From NCBI GenBank assembly GCA_902812465.1, contig CADDZE010000005.1:19099-83098 (forward strand): 64,000 nt of DNA, given 5' to 3'. Of this stretch, positions 55,505 through 63,719 are shown piece by piece (positions within the stretch are counted from its first letter, which is position 1; every line of letters starts with the position of its first letter). This DNA is from Acidobacteriota bacterium. Lineage in GTDB: Bacteria; Acidobacteriota; Terriglobia; UBA7540. The translations under genes and the position numbers were made by a program. Below the pieces are notes generated by a model, which saw only the letters and a program-made list of their open reading frames with translations, had not been told where the DNA came from and ran no database searches.

Positions 55505-55858
55505 ATGACGCAAAACAGCCCTAGCTCAGCCACCAAGAGCACCTTACTCGCTGGTCTGGCGGCCCTCGGCGGCGTGATCCTGGCATCGAGCTGCTGCCTG
55601 CCGCTCTTGCCTTTCTTATTCGGCGCCGGGGCTGCAGGAAGTTCACTCCTCTTGGTCCGGCTGAGGCCTTTCCTGATGGCCGCCTCCGTCATCTCCGTAG
55701 CCTTCGGTTTCTACCAAGCCTGGCGGGCGAAGAAGTGCCATTGCCGGCCCAGTGTGCTGAGTACCATCCTGCTTTGGTTTTCTCTCGCGGTGGTGCTGGT
55801 CTTTCTTTTGTTTCCGCAAGCCATCGCCAATCTCTTGGCGAATATTTTGGCGGGCTGA
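55505..55858 (+). CDS. merT: MerT-like mercuric ion transporter
   Basis: 117 residues with three membrane segments. The first carries a vicinal cysteine pair (LASSCCLPLLPFL, Cys30-Cys31), and the loop between segments 2 and 3 has KKCHCRP (Cys78, Cys80). That is the cysteine layout of MerT, which passes Hg(II) from the periplasm to the cytoplasm. Length matches Tn501 MerT (116). It lies directly behind the MerR operator. No MerP or MerA is in the window. The next gene, 15 bases on, is the proposed selenoprotein. Confidence 0.85.
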   Translation: MTQNSPSSATKSTLLAGLAALGGVILASSCCLPLLPFLFGAGAAGSSLLLVRLRPFLMAASVISVAFGFYQAWRAKKCHCRPSVLSTILLWFSLAVVLVFLLFPQAIANLLANILAG

Positions 55859-55873
55859 CACGCGAGGAGCTTC

Positions 55874-56512
55874 ATGAAGCGCAAGACCCTTCCCCTCCTA
55901 GCCGCGGCGCTGGCGCTGCTGGGGTTACTGCTGGTCTACCAGTTTTATGGTGGAAGCGACGTTCCGGCGGGACAAGCACCACTGGTCCGGCTCGACGATT
56001 CCAATCTCTCCGCCCTGAGGGACGGCTTCAATCAGTCGGCCAATGCGGTGCGGCTGCTGATTCTGCTCTCGCCCACTTGAATCATTTGCTTGCAGGGGGC
56101 CTCTGCAATCGAGAAGGTTCTGGGCAGCCAACCCAGCCCCAAGATCCGCGTGTTTGTGGTGTGGGAACCCGTCTTGCCTACGGACCTCTCGGCTCCCTCG
56201 ACGGCCACTTTGAAGCGTCTCCGGGATCACCGGGTCTCCCAATATTGGGATAAGGGACGTTTGGTGTCACGTCTGTTGGGTGAGCGGGACCACCGCTCGA
56301 TCGTGTGGGATTACGTAGCCGTGTATCCGCCCGGGGCGCTTTGGAAGGAGGCACCTCCTGAGCCGCTCTACGCGCATACGCCCGTGGTCAAGTCCATCGA
56401 CGGCACGAAGGAGGCCATCCGCCAGGCCTTCCAGCGGTTGACGGACGCCTTCTTTCCCATGTACCTCCCGGGGGTCCGGTCCAGCGAGGCGGCTCCCCTC
56501 GCCGGAGGCTAA
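55874..56512 (+). CDS. Thioredoxin-like selenoprotein with UxxC motif (TGA at 56078-56080 read as Sec)
   Basis: Two open segments, 55874-56077 and 56081-56512, lie in the same frame and are separated by one TGA. Read through, they give a 212-residue protein: a membrane anchor or signal (LPLLAAALALLGLLLVYQFY), then NAVRLLILLSPT-U-IICLQG, with Sec69 and Cys72 forming UxxC after a beta strand, as in thioredoxin folds. The downstream half (RVFVVWEPVLPTDLSAPSTA, then VSQYWDKGRLVSRLL) has sustained protein character, unlike 3' junk. A hairpin placed as bacterial SECIS elements are follows the TGA. GAGGAG precedes the ATG. It sits between merT and a CopZ-like gene, so a redox step on a soft metal or metal-bound thiol is likely. 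Selenocysteine machinery is not in the window. A nonsense-mutated Cys gene is the alternative. Confidence 0.85.
56085..56113 (+). other. Candidate bacterial SECIS element
   Basis: Starting nine bases after the TGA, the stem TTGCAG (56090-56095) and CTGCAA (56103-56108) closes a seven-base G-rich loop GGGGCCT. A lower helix may continue past one mismatch (56085-56088 with 56110-56113). The loop begins 15 bases after the TGA. The TTGCAGG apex resembles the SelB-binding apex of the E. coli fdhF element (TTGCAGGTCTGCA). Confidence 0.7.
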
Positions 56513-56542
56513 AGTTCGAGAGGGACGCACGGGAACCATCGT

Positions 56543-57022
56543 ATGGCAACCTGTTGCGACGGCTCATCGCCACCTGCTCCGCCCACGATGGCCTGCCCTA
56601 GTTCCGGCACGCCCTCGAAGCAGGTCGGCCTGGTTACAGTGAAAAGCCTGGTTCGGCAGCTTCCTTTTGGGATGCCGCGTACCCAGTATTTCTTCTGCGA
56701 CTCCCCGGCCTGCGACATTGTTTACTTTCCCCTGGATACCAGCGCGCCGGTGTTCCGCTGCCGTGACCTGCTGGTGCCGGTTGGCGCCAAGCAACCAAGC
56801 GCATCCGGCTTGCTGTGCTACTGCTTCGGTGTCACCCGCGGGCAGGTTGAAGAGGAACTTCGGAAAGACGGCAAGTGCACCGTGCTGGAGCGAATCAGGG
56901 CAGAGGTCAAGGCTGGAAACTGCGCGTGCGAGTGGAAAAATCCATCGGGTAAGTGCTGCCTGGGCAGTATCGCCAGGGCGATCCATGACTTTAATCGCAA
57001 GAGTGGCCTTGTCCCGGGGTAG
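56543..57022 (+). CDS. CopZ N-terminal domain-like [2Fe-2S]/zinc protein
   Basis: 159 residues resembling the N-terminal domain of Archaeoglobus CopZ, a copper chaperone that binds zinc and a [2Fe-2S] cluster. Diagnostic parts: TVKSLVRQLPFGMPRTQYFF, CDSPACDIVYF, LLCYCFGVTRGQVEEEL, then CTVLERIRAEVKAGNCACEW and NPSGKCCLGSI. The C-terminal heavy-metal-associated domain of CopZ is absent. The usual N-terminal CPxCG knuckle reads CPSSG here, so the zinc site may be altered; an extra CC pair lies at residues 4-5. It is the last gene of the mer-like operon, 30 bases after the selenoprotein, and probably carries metal or electrons for it. Confidence 0.8.
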   Translation: MATCCDGSSPPAPPTMACPSSGTPSKQVGLVTVKSLVRQLPFGMPRTQYFFCDSPACDIVYFPLDTSAPVFRCRDLLVPVGAKQPSASGLLCYCFGVTRGQVEEELRKDGKCTVLERIRAEVKAGNCACEWKNPSGKCCLGSIARAIHDFNRKSGLVPG

Positions 57023-57147
57023 ACGCCGGCATACCAGGGGCGAGATTCGCCGTTGGAGAGCGGCTTTTGGCGGTTGGTCGCCCTCTGGCCGGCTCTCGGA
57101 CGTGAAGTGCTGGGGGCGACGCTTTGCAATGCCCGGCGGTGCGGGTC

Positions 57148-57858
57148 CTACACGCCAAGTGCGGGTTCGTCGGCGTTGGCGATAGCCGAGGCCTGCGGTT
57201 GGCCAACAAGATCCACAAAGGCAAACTGGTCGCGGACCACCGTCTCCCCCACCACCACCGGAACCATCGCCTCCAGCATCGGACCTGCGTAGACAAAGGA
57301 GTGGAATTCGCCCCGCTCGCCACAAGGATCCACGCCCTCCGGCAAATCTGCGAGAAACGCCTCATCGAACTCCCGGCCAGCAAAAGACGCGTCGAGTTTC
57401 CGCAGGTCGATGCAGGTCAACTTCGCTTTGAGTCCGGAGGCAATCATCTCCTCGGCCAGCTCCCGGGTTGGACGTCCCCATAAGGGAAAGATCGGGTCCA
57501 ATCCCGTGCCTTTCATCCGTCTTTCCCGATAGGCGCGCACATCCTCCAGGAACAGATCGCCAAAGGCAATGCCTTCGATGCCCCGGGCTACCGCCAGAGC
57601 GCACGCTTGAGCCATCAGCCTCTCGTATTGTTCATTGGGGCAGGGCCAGGGCAGAGGAACGGTCCAGAGCGCGATGCCAGCCGCCGCCGCTTGTCTCTCC
57701 ACCAGCTGGCGGCGGACCCCATGCATGGCGACGCGCTGAAACGCTTGGTTCAAGGTGGTCAGCAATCCGACCACCTCATAGGCCGGATCTTTGCGAAGAA
57801 CGTGGAGAGCCCACGCACTGTCTTTGCCGCTGCTCCAGGAAAGGAGGATGCGCGTCAT
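57148..57858 (-). CDS. DUF71 (diphthine-ammonia ligase-like) ATPase linked to B12
   Basis: 236 residues of the PP-loop ATPase superfamily (COG2102). The ATP motif is ILLSWSSGKDSAWALHVL and the second family region is GIEGIAFGDLFLEDVRAYRE, followed by GLDPIFPLWGRPTRELAEEM. In eukaryotes and archaea the family makes diphthamide. Bacteria lack diphthamide, and comparative genomics has predicted that a bacterial subgroup serves B12 salvage. Here it overlaps the BtuF-like gene (ATGA) in an operon behind a cobalamin riboswitch, which supports that role. The reaction is unknown. Confidence 0.82.
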   Translation of the reverse strand: MTRILLSWSSGKDSAWALHVLRKDPAYEVVGLLTTLNQAFQRVAMHGVRRQLVERQAAAAGIALWTVPLPWPCPNEQYERLMAQACALAVARGIEGIAFGDLFLEDVRAYRERRMKGTGLDPIFPLWGRPTRELAEEMIASGLKAKLTCIDLRKLDASFAGREFDEAFLADLPEGVDPCGERGEFHSFVYAGPMLEAMVPVVVGETVVRDQFAFVDLVGQPQASAIANADEPALGV

Positions 57859-58772
57859 GGCTGCTGGACCGGCTCGGCACCTGCCACCTCGGAGCGTGCC
57901 GACTGGGCTCCCTTGTGGTGGCGGAACAGTTCAGCCATGACCTGAATTCCCTCCCCGATCCTGGGTCCTGGGCGCGAGAAGTAGCTGCTGGCATCCATGG
58001 CCACCACGTGGCCCTCGCGTACGGCTCGCAGAGCGTGCCATTCCGGGGGAAAAGGCACTTTCCTCAGCTCCTCCTCCACTTCTGCAGCGTGGTAGCCGCA
58101 GGGCATGGCCAGAATCATGTCCGGGTCGCTCTCCAGCACCGTCTGCCAGCTGACCTCGTAGCCTGGCTCTCCAGGCTTCCCCAGCACGTCGACGCCCCCC
58201 GCCAGGGCCACCATTTCCGGTACCCAATGGCCGGCGACGAAGGGAGGATCAAGCCATTCCAGGCAGAGAACTCGCGGCGGTTCGCCAGCCGGCTGACTCG
58301 CCACGGACGAGACCTGTGCCGTGAGGCGCGCCACGAGGTCACGCGCCTCCACCGCTTTCCCGGTGGCGTCGCCCACTTCCAGGATGTTGTCCCACACATC
58401 GGCAACGGTTCGAGGGCTGAGGGCCAACACTTTCGGTTCGGAAGGGAGGCGCGCCAGCACAGCGCCGAAGTCGTTTGGGGAAGCCGCGCAAACCCGGCAC
58501 AAGTCTTGAGTGATGATGAGATCGGGTCGAATCCGCTGCAGTTTCTCTTCGTCTAAGCCATAGAGGCTCTGGCCGGCTGGCAAGGACTCCTTGACGCGAT
58601 GGTCGATCTCTTGCTGCGAGAGACCAGGTGGGAGCCGGCTGTAGACCACCACGGGCTTGTTACGCGCCTCGGCCGGATAGTCGCACTCGTAGGTGACGCC
58701 CAGGACCGAATCACCCAGGCCCAGGGCAAACAATATTTCCGTGCCTGACGGCAGGAAGGAGCAGATCCTCAT
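57855..58772 (-). CDS. btuF: BtuF-like cobalamin-binding protein
   Basis: 305 residues of the helical-backbone periplasmic metal-receptor family. It starts MRICSFLPSGTEILFALGLG and shows VLGVTYECDYPAEARNKPVV, LDEEKLQRIRPDLIITQDLC and SSYFSRPGPRIGEGIQVM, typical of cobalamin-binding members. No signal peptide is seen at the chosen ATG (58772), as in many proteins annotated this way; the longer upstream frame runs into the preceding gene. It lies 44 bases after the DUF6580 gene and overlaps the DUF71 gene. BtuC/BtuD are not in the window. Confidence 0.85.
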   Translation of the reverse strand: MRICSFLPSGTEILFALGLGDSVLGVTYECDYPAEARNKPVVVYSRLPPGLSQQEIDHRVKESLPAGQSLYGLDEEKLQRIRPDLIITQDLCRVCAASPNDFGAVLARLPSEPKVLALSPRTVADVWDNILEVGDATGKAVEARDLVARLTAQVSSVASQPAGEPPRVLCLEWLDPPFVAGHWVPEMVALAGGVDVLGKPGEPGYEVSWQTVLESDPDMILAMPCGYHAAEVEEELRKVPFPPEWHALRAVREGHVVAMDASSYFSRPGPRIGEGIQVMAELFRHHKGAQSARSEVAGAEPVQQP

Positions 58773-58816
58773 CCCCTGGGTTCCGCCTTTGAAGGAAGGC
58801 CGATGACCTGCCTTCC

Positions 58817-59344
58817 TCAGCTGATTCCAGCTTGCGCGCGCAGCTGCTGGGTGCGCTTGGCCTGGTAAAGCTCGTGGAGTCCGAACAGCACGCCCCCGAA
58901 CACAAAGGTGGAGGCGAGGGAATACCCGTAAAAGGGGATGCCGGCTACATAACACTCCATCAGGCCTGCCCAACTTGCCGGATACGCACGCCAGCCTAGC
59001 CACACGCCAAAATTACTGATCAAGTAAAAGGCTGTCGGCGCGGCAGCACACGCCAACGCTAATCTGCTTAGCGTGACCTTGGAACGCAGCAGCCACCCTA
59101 TCATGGCAACGGCGGCAAAGGCTGCCATCTGGATGCCCTCTCCCCAGCCGATCCGCATGTGGTAAACCAGCTCGGTGAGGACGAAGTCGCTGGCCCCCAA
59201 AAGGACGAGCGGAAACCAGATGGAATCACGTTTCCTCAGATAGGCTCCGCCAAACAGCAAAGCGCCGTACACCGGCGAAAAGTTGGGGACGTGGGGAATA
59301 AAGCGGGCCAGAACGGCCAGCGCCACAATCAGGTAGATGTACAT
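58817..59344 (-). CDS. DUF6580 membrane protein, candidate ECF-type vitamin B12 transporter component
   Basis: 175 residues with five or six membrane segments: YIYLIVALAVLARFIPHVPN, NFSPVYGALLFGGAYLRKRD, IWFPLVLLGASDFVLTELVY, MAAFAAVAMIGWLLRSK and further ones. The fold resembles S-components of energy-coupling-factor transporters. The ATG at 59344 follows AGGAGG. It is the first gene after a cobalamin riboswitch and shares the operon with a BtuF-like protein, so B12, cobinamide or cobalt transport is the best inference. No ECF ATPase adjoins. Confidence 0.8.
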   Translation of the reverse strand: MYIYLIVALAVLARFIPHVPNFSPVYGALLFGGAYLRKRDSIWFPLVLLGASDFVLTELVYHMRIGWGEGIQMAAFAAVAMIGWLLRSKVTLSRLALACAAAPTAFYLISNFGVWLGWRAYPASWAGLMECYVAGIPFYGYSLASTFVFGGVLFGLHELYQAKRTQQLRAQAGIS

Positions 59345-59503
59345 GAGTTCCTCCTGTTTCCTCTCTGAAGGCAGGTGGTGGAAGCGACGCCTTGGCGGGG
59401 TACGTACGAGAGACGGAGCAAACCGCAGAACTGCGATCGACCTGAAAGACGATCGGTTAGCCGGGTTCTCACTGCTTACCTTCCCGCGAAGGCTCACCAT
59501 CCA

Positions 59504-59663
59504 GCTTCTGGCAGGTCTCCTGACTCTCGCCTCCACGGATTGGCCGCCTTCCCAACCTTTCCGGGTCAGTGGCTGCCTGGCCAATCCTCCGCGATCACAG
59601 TGGCGGGGCCGTGCCGGATTCTCACCGGCTTCCCTTTTCAGCTCTCAACCTAGCACCAGAAGC
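59504..59663 (-). promoter_or_regulatory. Cobalamin riboswitch
   Basis: Read on the minus strand it has the closing helix GCTTCTGG/CCAGAAGC, the core GGGAAGCCGGTGAGAATCCG, and the diagnostic GCCACTG (59604-59598). It ends in GAGTCAGGAGACCTGCC. It sits 160 bases before the DUF6580 ATG, leaving room for an expression platform. Binding of adenosylcobalamin should repress the three-gene operon. Confidence 0.95.
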
Positions 59664-59775
59664 AGCCTACCATCTCATTTACGCCGGCCAGTGAGAAAAG
59701 TCAAGCCGTGCTTCGCGCTAGATCCGCCATTGCCCTCCCAGAGTTGCTCTCCCAGACTACAATGGGCGATTGGCC

Positions 59776-61869
59776 ATGTGGCGTTGGTGTGAGAATCGCG
59801 CGGAATCGAGGGCCCGTGCAACGCTGGCAAGGCTTCGTCTGCCGGCTCGGGTGCTGGCCATCGGGCTGGCCGTGGTGTTGACGGCCGCCGCGGCGTTCCC
59901 CGAGGCAGGCCCCGCCACCGCCCGCGTGGTCACCGACCGGATCAGCTACAACGCGGGATCGCTGGTTCGCGTGAAGCTGGTGGGAAAGCTGCCCGCCTCC
60001 GGCAAGCTGGCAACCTATCGGGCGCTGATCCGTTATGCTGGTTCCGAAGGAGCCGTTGCCCGAGTGGCGATTCCCGCCCCCTTTGCTCCGCTGCAAGGTG
60101 ACGGGCCTTACGTTCCCCTGTGGAAGATACCAGCCACGGCCGCTACCGGCCGCTATGAGATCGAAATCCGGCGAGAAGATTCACCCCTTTCGAATGCACC
60201 GGCTGGAGGCTCCGCGCCCCTGACCGCCTCCTTCGTAGTGCACCGCAAACTGGTGCGCGTGGAAGATATCCGGTTGGACAAAACCTTCTATGTGCCCGGC
60301 GATTTCGTCGGCTGCCGCGTGCTGGTGAGGAACATCAGCGGCCGTTCGCTGCGTGGACTCCGCGTCGAGTTTTCGGATCGCTACTGGCCCTGGATCGCGG
60401 GCCCGGCGCAAAAGGCGCAGGTCAGCATGGTCGTGCTCGCCGACAAGCTGGACCTGCCCGCGGGCGCCAGCCGCGAGCTGCGCAACGATTACGCTGCCCG
60501 CGCGGCTGCGGTCCAGGAACCGTCCACCCATCAGTATGCGGTCAGCGTTTGGGACGCCGCCCACCAGAACGTTCTCGACATCGCTTTCAGTCCCCTTACG
60601 TTCGTGCGCCCGGCGGGATCCGACGCGCCCCGGCCTTACCCTTCCTATTACGTGTATCCGAATCTCGGTGCATTCAAAATCGCGGCTTACCGCCACTTCT
60701 ATCCGCCCACTGCCTCTCCGGCAATCCAGTTTGACACCAGCCGGACCATGTTCACGCCGGGCGCCGACGCCGAGCTGCATTTCTCCGTGGCGAATCCCAC
60801 AGCGGCCGCCTGGCGGGGAGTGGCAGTTCGGGCCCGGCTGCTCCGGCCGGATGGTTCGGAAGCGGCCCGCGGGTCCGTCTTCGAATCGCTGAATCTCCCT
60901 CCGGGCCACCCCCCTGCGCTGCATCACGCCCGATTCAAACTTCCGCCGCAACCGGCTGGGATCTACCGCGCCGAGGTGGACCTAGTTGGGCCGGACGGCA
61001 CCCTCCTGGCATCGAATGCCTTGGAGCTCGGCGTAAACCCGCTGCCCCAGTCCCTCATGATCTTTTGCGCCCACGAAGACGATGAAGGCGGGTACACTGG
61101 TCTGGCGCGCGCCGCGGTGGAAAACCACGTCCCCCTCCATTACGTCTATTTCACAAGTGGCGACGCTGGCTCCTGTGACATATATTTCGGACGCTCCTGT
61201 GGCCCGGCGGAGGCCCTGGATTTCGGCGGCTTGCGCATGGATGAAACGCGGGCCGCGCTCGGGCACTTGGGCGTGCCCCCGGATGCGATCTTCTTTTTGG
61301 GGCTGCCGGACGGCGGCAGTGGCCAGATTTGGTACCATCACCGCGGCTCTTCTGCTCCCTTCCTGGACGTCCTCCTGGCCACGGACCATGCGCCGTTCGC
61401 CGGTCTGGTGCATCCCAACTTGCCTTATGCGCGCGACGCGGTGGTGGACGCCGTCAAAGAGCTCGTCCGCCGCTTCCACCCAGAGATGATCTGCACGGCG
61501 CACCCGCAAAACGTCAGCCACATCGACCACATTGTGAACAACTATTTCGTGGTCCGGGCCTTGCAAGAGCTGGTGCGCGAAGGCACGCTGTCACCCGCTC
61601 TCACCCTCCTGGTGGATAAGGTCAGGGATCCCCAACAGCAGCCCCTCACCCCTTACCGTTACCAGGAACAGAAGTTTTTCGTCTCGGGCGAAGTAGCGGC
61701 GCTGGCACAGGAAGCAGGATGGTTTTATCAGTCGCAGGGCGGCAATCGCGCCCAAGGTGACCTGCAGCCCTTTGGCAAGCTGGAACGCCAGGAGACCTTC
61801 CGGCAGATCCTCGACTGGAACGAACATCAGGGCTGGAATGAAAACAATGATCCGTACCGCCACCCGTGA
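59776..61869 (+). CDS. Secreted PIG-L family deacetylase with large N-terminal region
   Basis: About 697 residues. A hydrophobic leader (ARVLAIGLAVVLTAAAAF) is followed by about 380 residues of beta-rich, Ig-like modules (TDRISYNAGSLVRVKLVGKL, LDKTFYVPGDFVGCRVLV). The C-terminal LmbE/PIG-L domain has the zinc motif MIFCAHEDDEGGY near residue 432 and the distal HPQNVSHIDHIVNN. The usual AHPDDE is AHEDDE here. The enzyme should remove N-acetyl groups from amino sugars or glycoconjugates outside the cytoplasm. A TTG two codons earlier is another start. The next gene overlaps by four bases. Confidence 0.82.
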   Translation: MWRWCENRAESRARATLARLRLPARVLAIGLAVVLTAAAAFPEAGPATARVVTDRISYNAGSLVRVKLVGKLPASGKLATYRALIRYAGSEGAVARVAIPAPFAPLQGDGPYVPLWKIPATAATGRYEIEIRREDSPLSNAPAGGSAPLTASFVVHRKLVRVEDIRLDKTFYVPGDFVGCRVLVRNISGRSLRGLRVEFSDRYWPWIAGPAQKAQVSMVVLADKLDLPAGASRELRNDYAARAAAVQEPSTHQYAVSVWDAAHQNVLDIAFSPLTFVRPAGSDAPRPYPSYYVYPNLGAFKIAAYRHFYPPTASPAIQFDTSRTMFTPGADAELHFSVANPTAAAWRGVAVRARLLRPDGSEAARGSVFESLNLPPGHPPALHHARFKLPPQPAGIYRAEVDLVGPDGTLLASNALELGVNPLPQSLMIFCAHEDDEGGYTGLARAAVENHVPLHYVYFTSGDAGSCDIYFGRSCGPAEALDFGGLRMDETRAALGHLGVPPDAIFFLGLPDGGSGQIWYHHRGSSAPFLDVLLATDHAPFAGLVHPNLPYARDAVVDAVKELVRRFHPEMICTAHPQNVSHIDHIVNNYFVVRALQELVREGTLSPALTLLVDKVRDPQQQPLTPYRYQEQKFFVSGEVAALAQEAGWFYQSQGGNRAQGDLQPFGKLERQETFRQILDWNEHQGWNENNDPYRHP

Positions 61870-62477
61870 TTGAGCGTCCTATGGCCCAGGAAACACCCAT
61901 CTCGCGCACCCCCGCGCCAGACAAGGCTGGGGTCGAATATCCCACCGAGCCGTTTGCCTGCCCCAACTGCGGGCAGATGCTCGGACCCTCCTGCCGCGTC
62001 TGCGTGGCCTGCCACGTACCCATTGACTTCAGCCGCGTTCGCCCCTCCGAATCCCCCGCGAAGCCCTCCTTCCAACCGGCCTTCGAACTGCCCGTCCGTT
62101 TCTCCTGGTCCCTGTTCTTCTATGTCCTGATTGTTTATTTGGTGGTGGCCGAGATCGCTTACCACTACCTCGGGCCGACGAAAGTTCAGGAGTTCGTGGC
62201 GGGGGCGCAGGTTTCGCAGGTGGTGATGTCGCTGTGGGTGCTAGCCGACGCGCGCCGGAGAGGAGTGCCCAAGCCGCTACGCTGGGCGCTGGCTTCTCTG
62301 CTCTTTTGGCTGATCTTTTTCCCTTGGTACCTCGAGCGGCGTAGGCGTCCCCGCGCTCCCTGCCCCTTCGTCGAGAGCCAGCCGGGTCCAGTGACCCGTT
62401 TCATTCTTTTGTTGCTCCTGGTCATGGTACTGGCTGCTTTGGCGATGTTCCTAATCAATGCCACGCTGCCCAAATAG
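61866..62477 (+). CDS. Zinc-ribbon membrane protein, unknown function
   Basis: 203 residues from GTG at 61866 (GTGA overlap with the deacetylase stop), or 198 from ATG at 61881. A zinc ribbon CPNCGQMLGPSCRVCVACHVP lies near residue 32, then three hydrophobic segments (SLFFYVLIVYLVVAEIAYHY, LASLLFWLIFFPWYL, FILLLLLVMVLAALAMFLIN). The overlap implies co-translation with the deacetylase. No function is known. Confidence 0.7.
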   Translation: MIERPMAQETPISRTPAPDKAGVEYPTEPFACPNCGQMLGPSCRVCVACHVPIDFSRVRPSESPAKPSFQPAFELPVRFSWSLFFYVLIVYLVVAEIAYHYLGPTKVQEFVAGAQVSQVVMSLWVLADARRRGVPKPLRWALASLLFWLIFFPWYLERRRRPRAPCPFVESQPGPVTRFILLLLLVMVLAALAMFLINATLPK

Positions 62478-62519
62478 CCCTTGCCTGGCGGCGTTGCCCT
62501 CCAAGGGCGGAGAGGACCT

Positions 62520-63719
62520 CTACCGCGACACCCGGCGTTCCCAGGCGCGGGTGGCAACGATCTCCTCCGCCTGGCTGAGCGCGAAATCGATTTCCTCCTC
62601 GTGGTTGTAGAAATGGGGCGATAGCCGGATGCCTGCCCCGGGACGGTAATCCACCAGGATGTTCCGAGCCACCAGTTCCTGCGCCACCTCGCGCGCGTGG
62701 GGAAGGTCGATGGAGACCGTTCCGCCGCGCTCCGCGGGCTGCCGCGGAGTATTCACCGTCCAGCCCCGAGCCAGGGCACCCTCGATCAGGCGCTCTGTCA
62801 GGTGGAGCGAGCGCTGGCGAATCCGCTCGACCCCCGCCTGGCGGATCACCTCGAGCCCTGGCTGGCAGGCGTAGAGTGCAGGAAGGTTCGGCGTGCCATT
62901 CAGGAAGCGGAAGCCGTCTTCACGGCGATCGATGGGCCCAGCCTCGAAAGCAAACGGACGCTTATGGGCTAGCCAGCCGGTAATCGCGGGCGCGAGCCGG
63001 TTGCGGAGATCATGCCGCACGTAAAGGTACGCCACGCCTGCCCCGCCGCATAGCCACTTCAGCACGCCGCCCACCGCGAAGTCCACTGCCAGCGCCCGCA
63101 GGTCCAGCGGTACCGTACCCGCCGCTTGAAACACATCCAAAACCACGAGCGCACCCACGCGGTGGGCCCGTTCGATGATGGCCCGGGCGTCCATGAGGTA
63201 AGCGCTGCGGAAGAGGACGAGGGAGAGGGGCACCAGAAGGGTTTCTTCATCGATGGCCTTGAGTAGCCTGTCCAGGGGGACGCCGATCCCGTCCTCGCTC
63301 TTCACGATCTCTACGCGGGCGCCGCGCCGCCGTTGTTCGAGGTAGAAATAGAGGATCGAGGGAAACTCCATATCTACCATCACCACCTTGTTGCGCGGCG
63401 GAGCGAAGTCAAAACAGGAGGCGATAACCGCCTGCGTGAGCGTGACATTCTGGTGAAGGGAGATATCGCCAGGACCGGCTCCCACAAGACCGCCAAGGCG
63501 ATCGGCCACCACCGACGCCAGCTCCCACCATCCCTCTTCCCAGGCGCGGACGCCGCGTTCCTCCCAGGTGCGGGCGTACTCCGCGAGGCTTTGATGGACC
63601 CCGCGGGGCATGGCACCGAGCGAGTTGGAGATGAGATAAGTGGTGCGGTTCAAGATGGGAAATTCGCGGCGCCACTGCAGCAGGTCCTCGTCCATAGTGC
63701 GGGTAGACATGGCGAACAT
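62520..63719 (-). CDS. Class V PLP aminotransferase (kynureninase/cysteine desulfurase-like)
   Basis: About 399 residues. The PLP lysine is in FAVGGVLKWLCGGAGVAYLY, with the cofactor Asp in VLDVFQAAGTVPLDL. The start TTYLISNSLGAMPRGVHQSL resembles kynureninase-like members. Start is ATG at 63719 or at 63710 (MSTRTMDED); neither has a strong ribosome-binding site. The substrate is not clear: the protein lacks neighbours for tryptophan breakdown or Fe-S assembly. It is convergent with the zinc-ribbon gene. Confidence 0.82.
   Translation of the reverse strand: MFAMSTRTMDEDLLQWRREFPILNRTTYLISNSLGAMPRGVHQSLAEYARTWEERGVRAWEEGWWELASVVADRLGGLVGAGPGDISLHQNVTLTQAVIASCFDFAPPRNKVVMVDMEFPSILYFYLEQRRRGARVEIVKSEDGIGVPLDRLLKAIDEETLLVPLSLVLFRSAYLMDARAIIERAHRVGALVVLDVFQAAGTVPLDLRALAVDFAVGGVLKWLCGGAGVAYLYVRHDLRNRLAPAITGWLAHKRPFAFEAGPIDRREDGFRFLNGTPNLPALYACQPGLEVIRQAGVERIRQRSLHLTERLIEGALARGWTVNTPRQPAERGGTVSIDLPHAREVAQELVARNILVDYRPGAGIRLSPHFYNHEEEIDFALSQAEEIVATRAWERRVSR

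Noticed and set aside
56090..56512. Separate gene starting with TTG just after the TGA
   Set aside because: It would start inside a thioredoxin motif with no ribosome-binding site. It is the in-frame continuation of the upstream segment, so one TGA-containing gene is the simpler reading.
54733..57022. Integrative element inserted at tRNA-Glu carrying the mer-like genes
   Set aside because: No integrase and no direct repeat of the tRNA 3' end was found beyond the operon.
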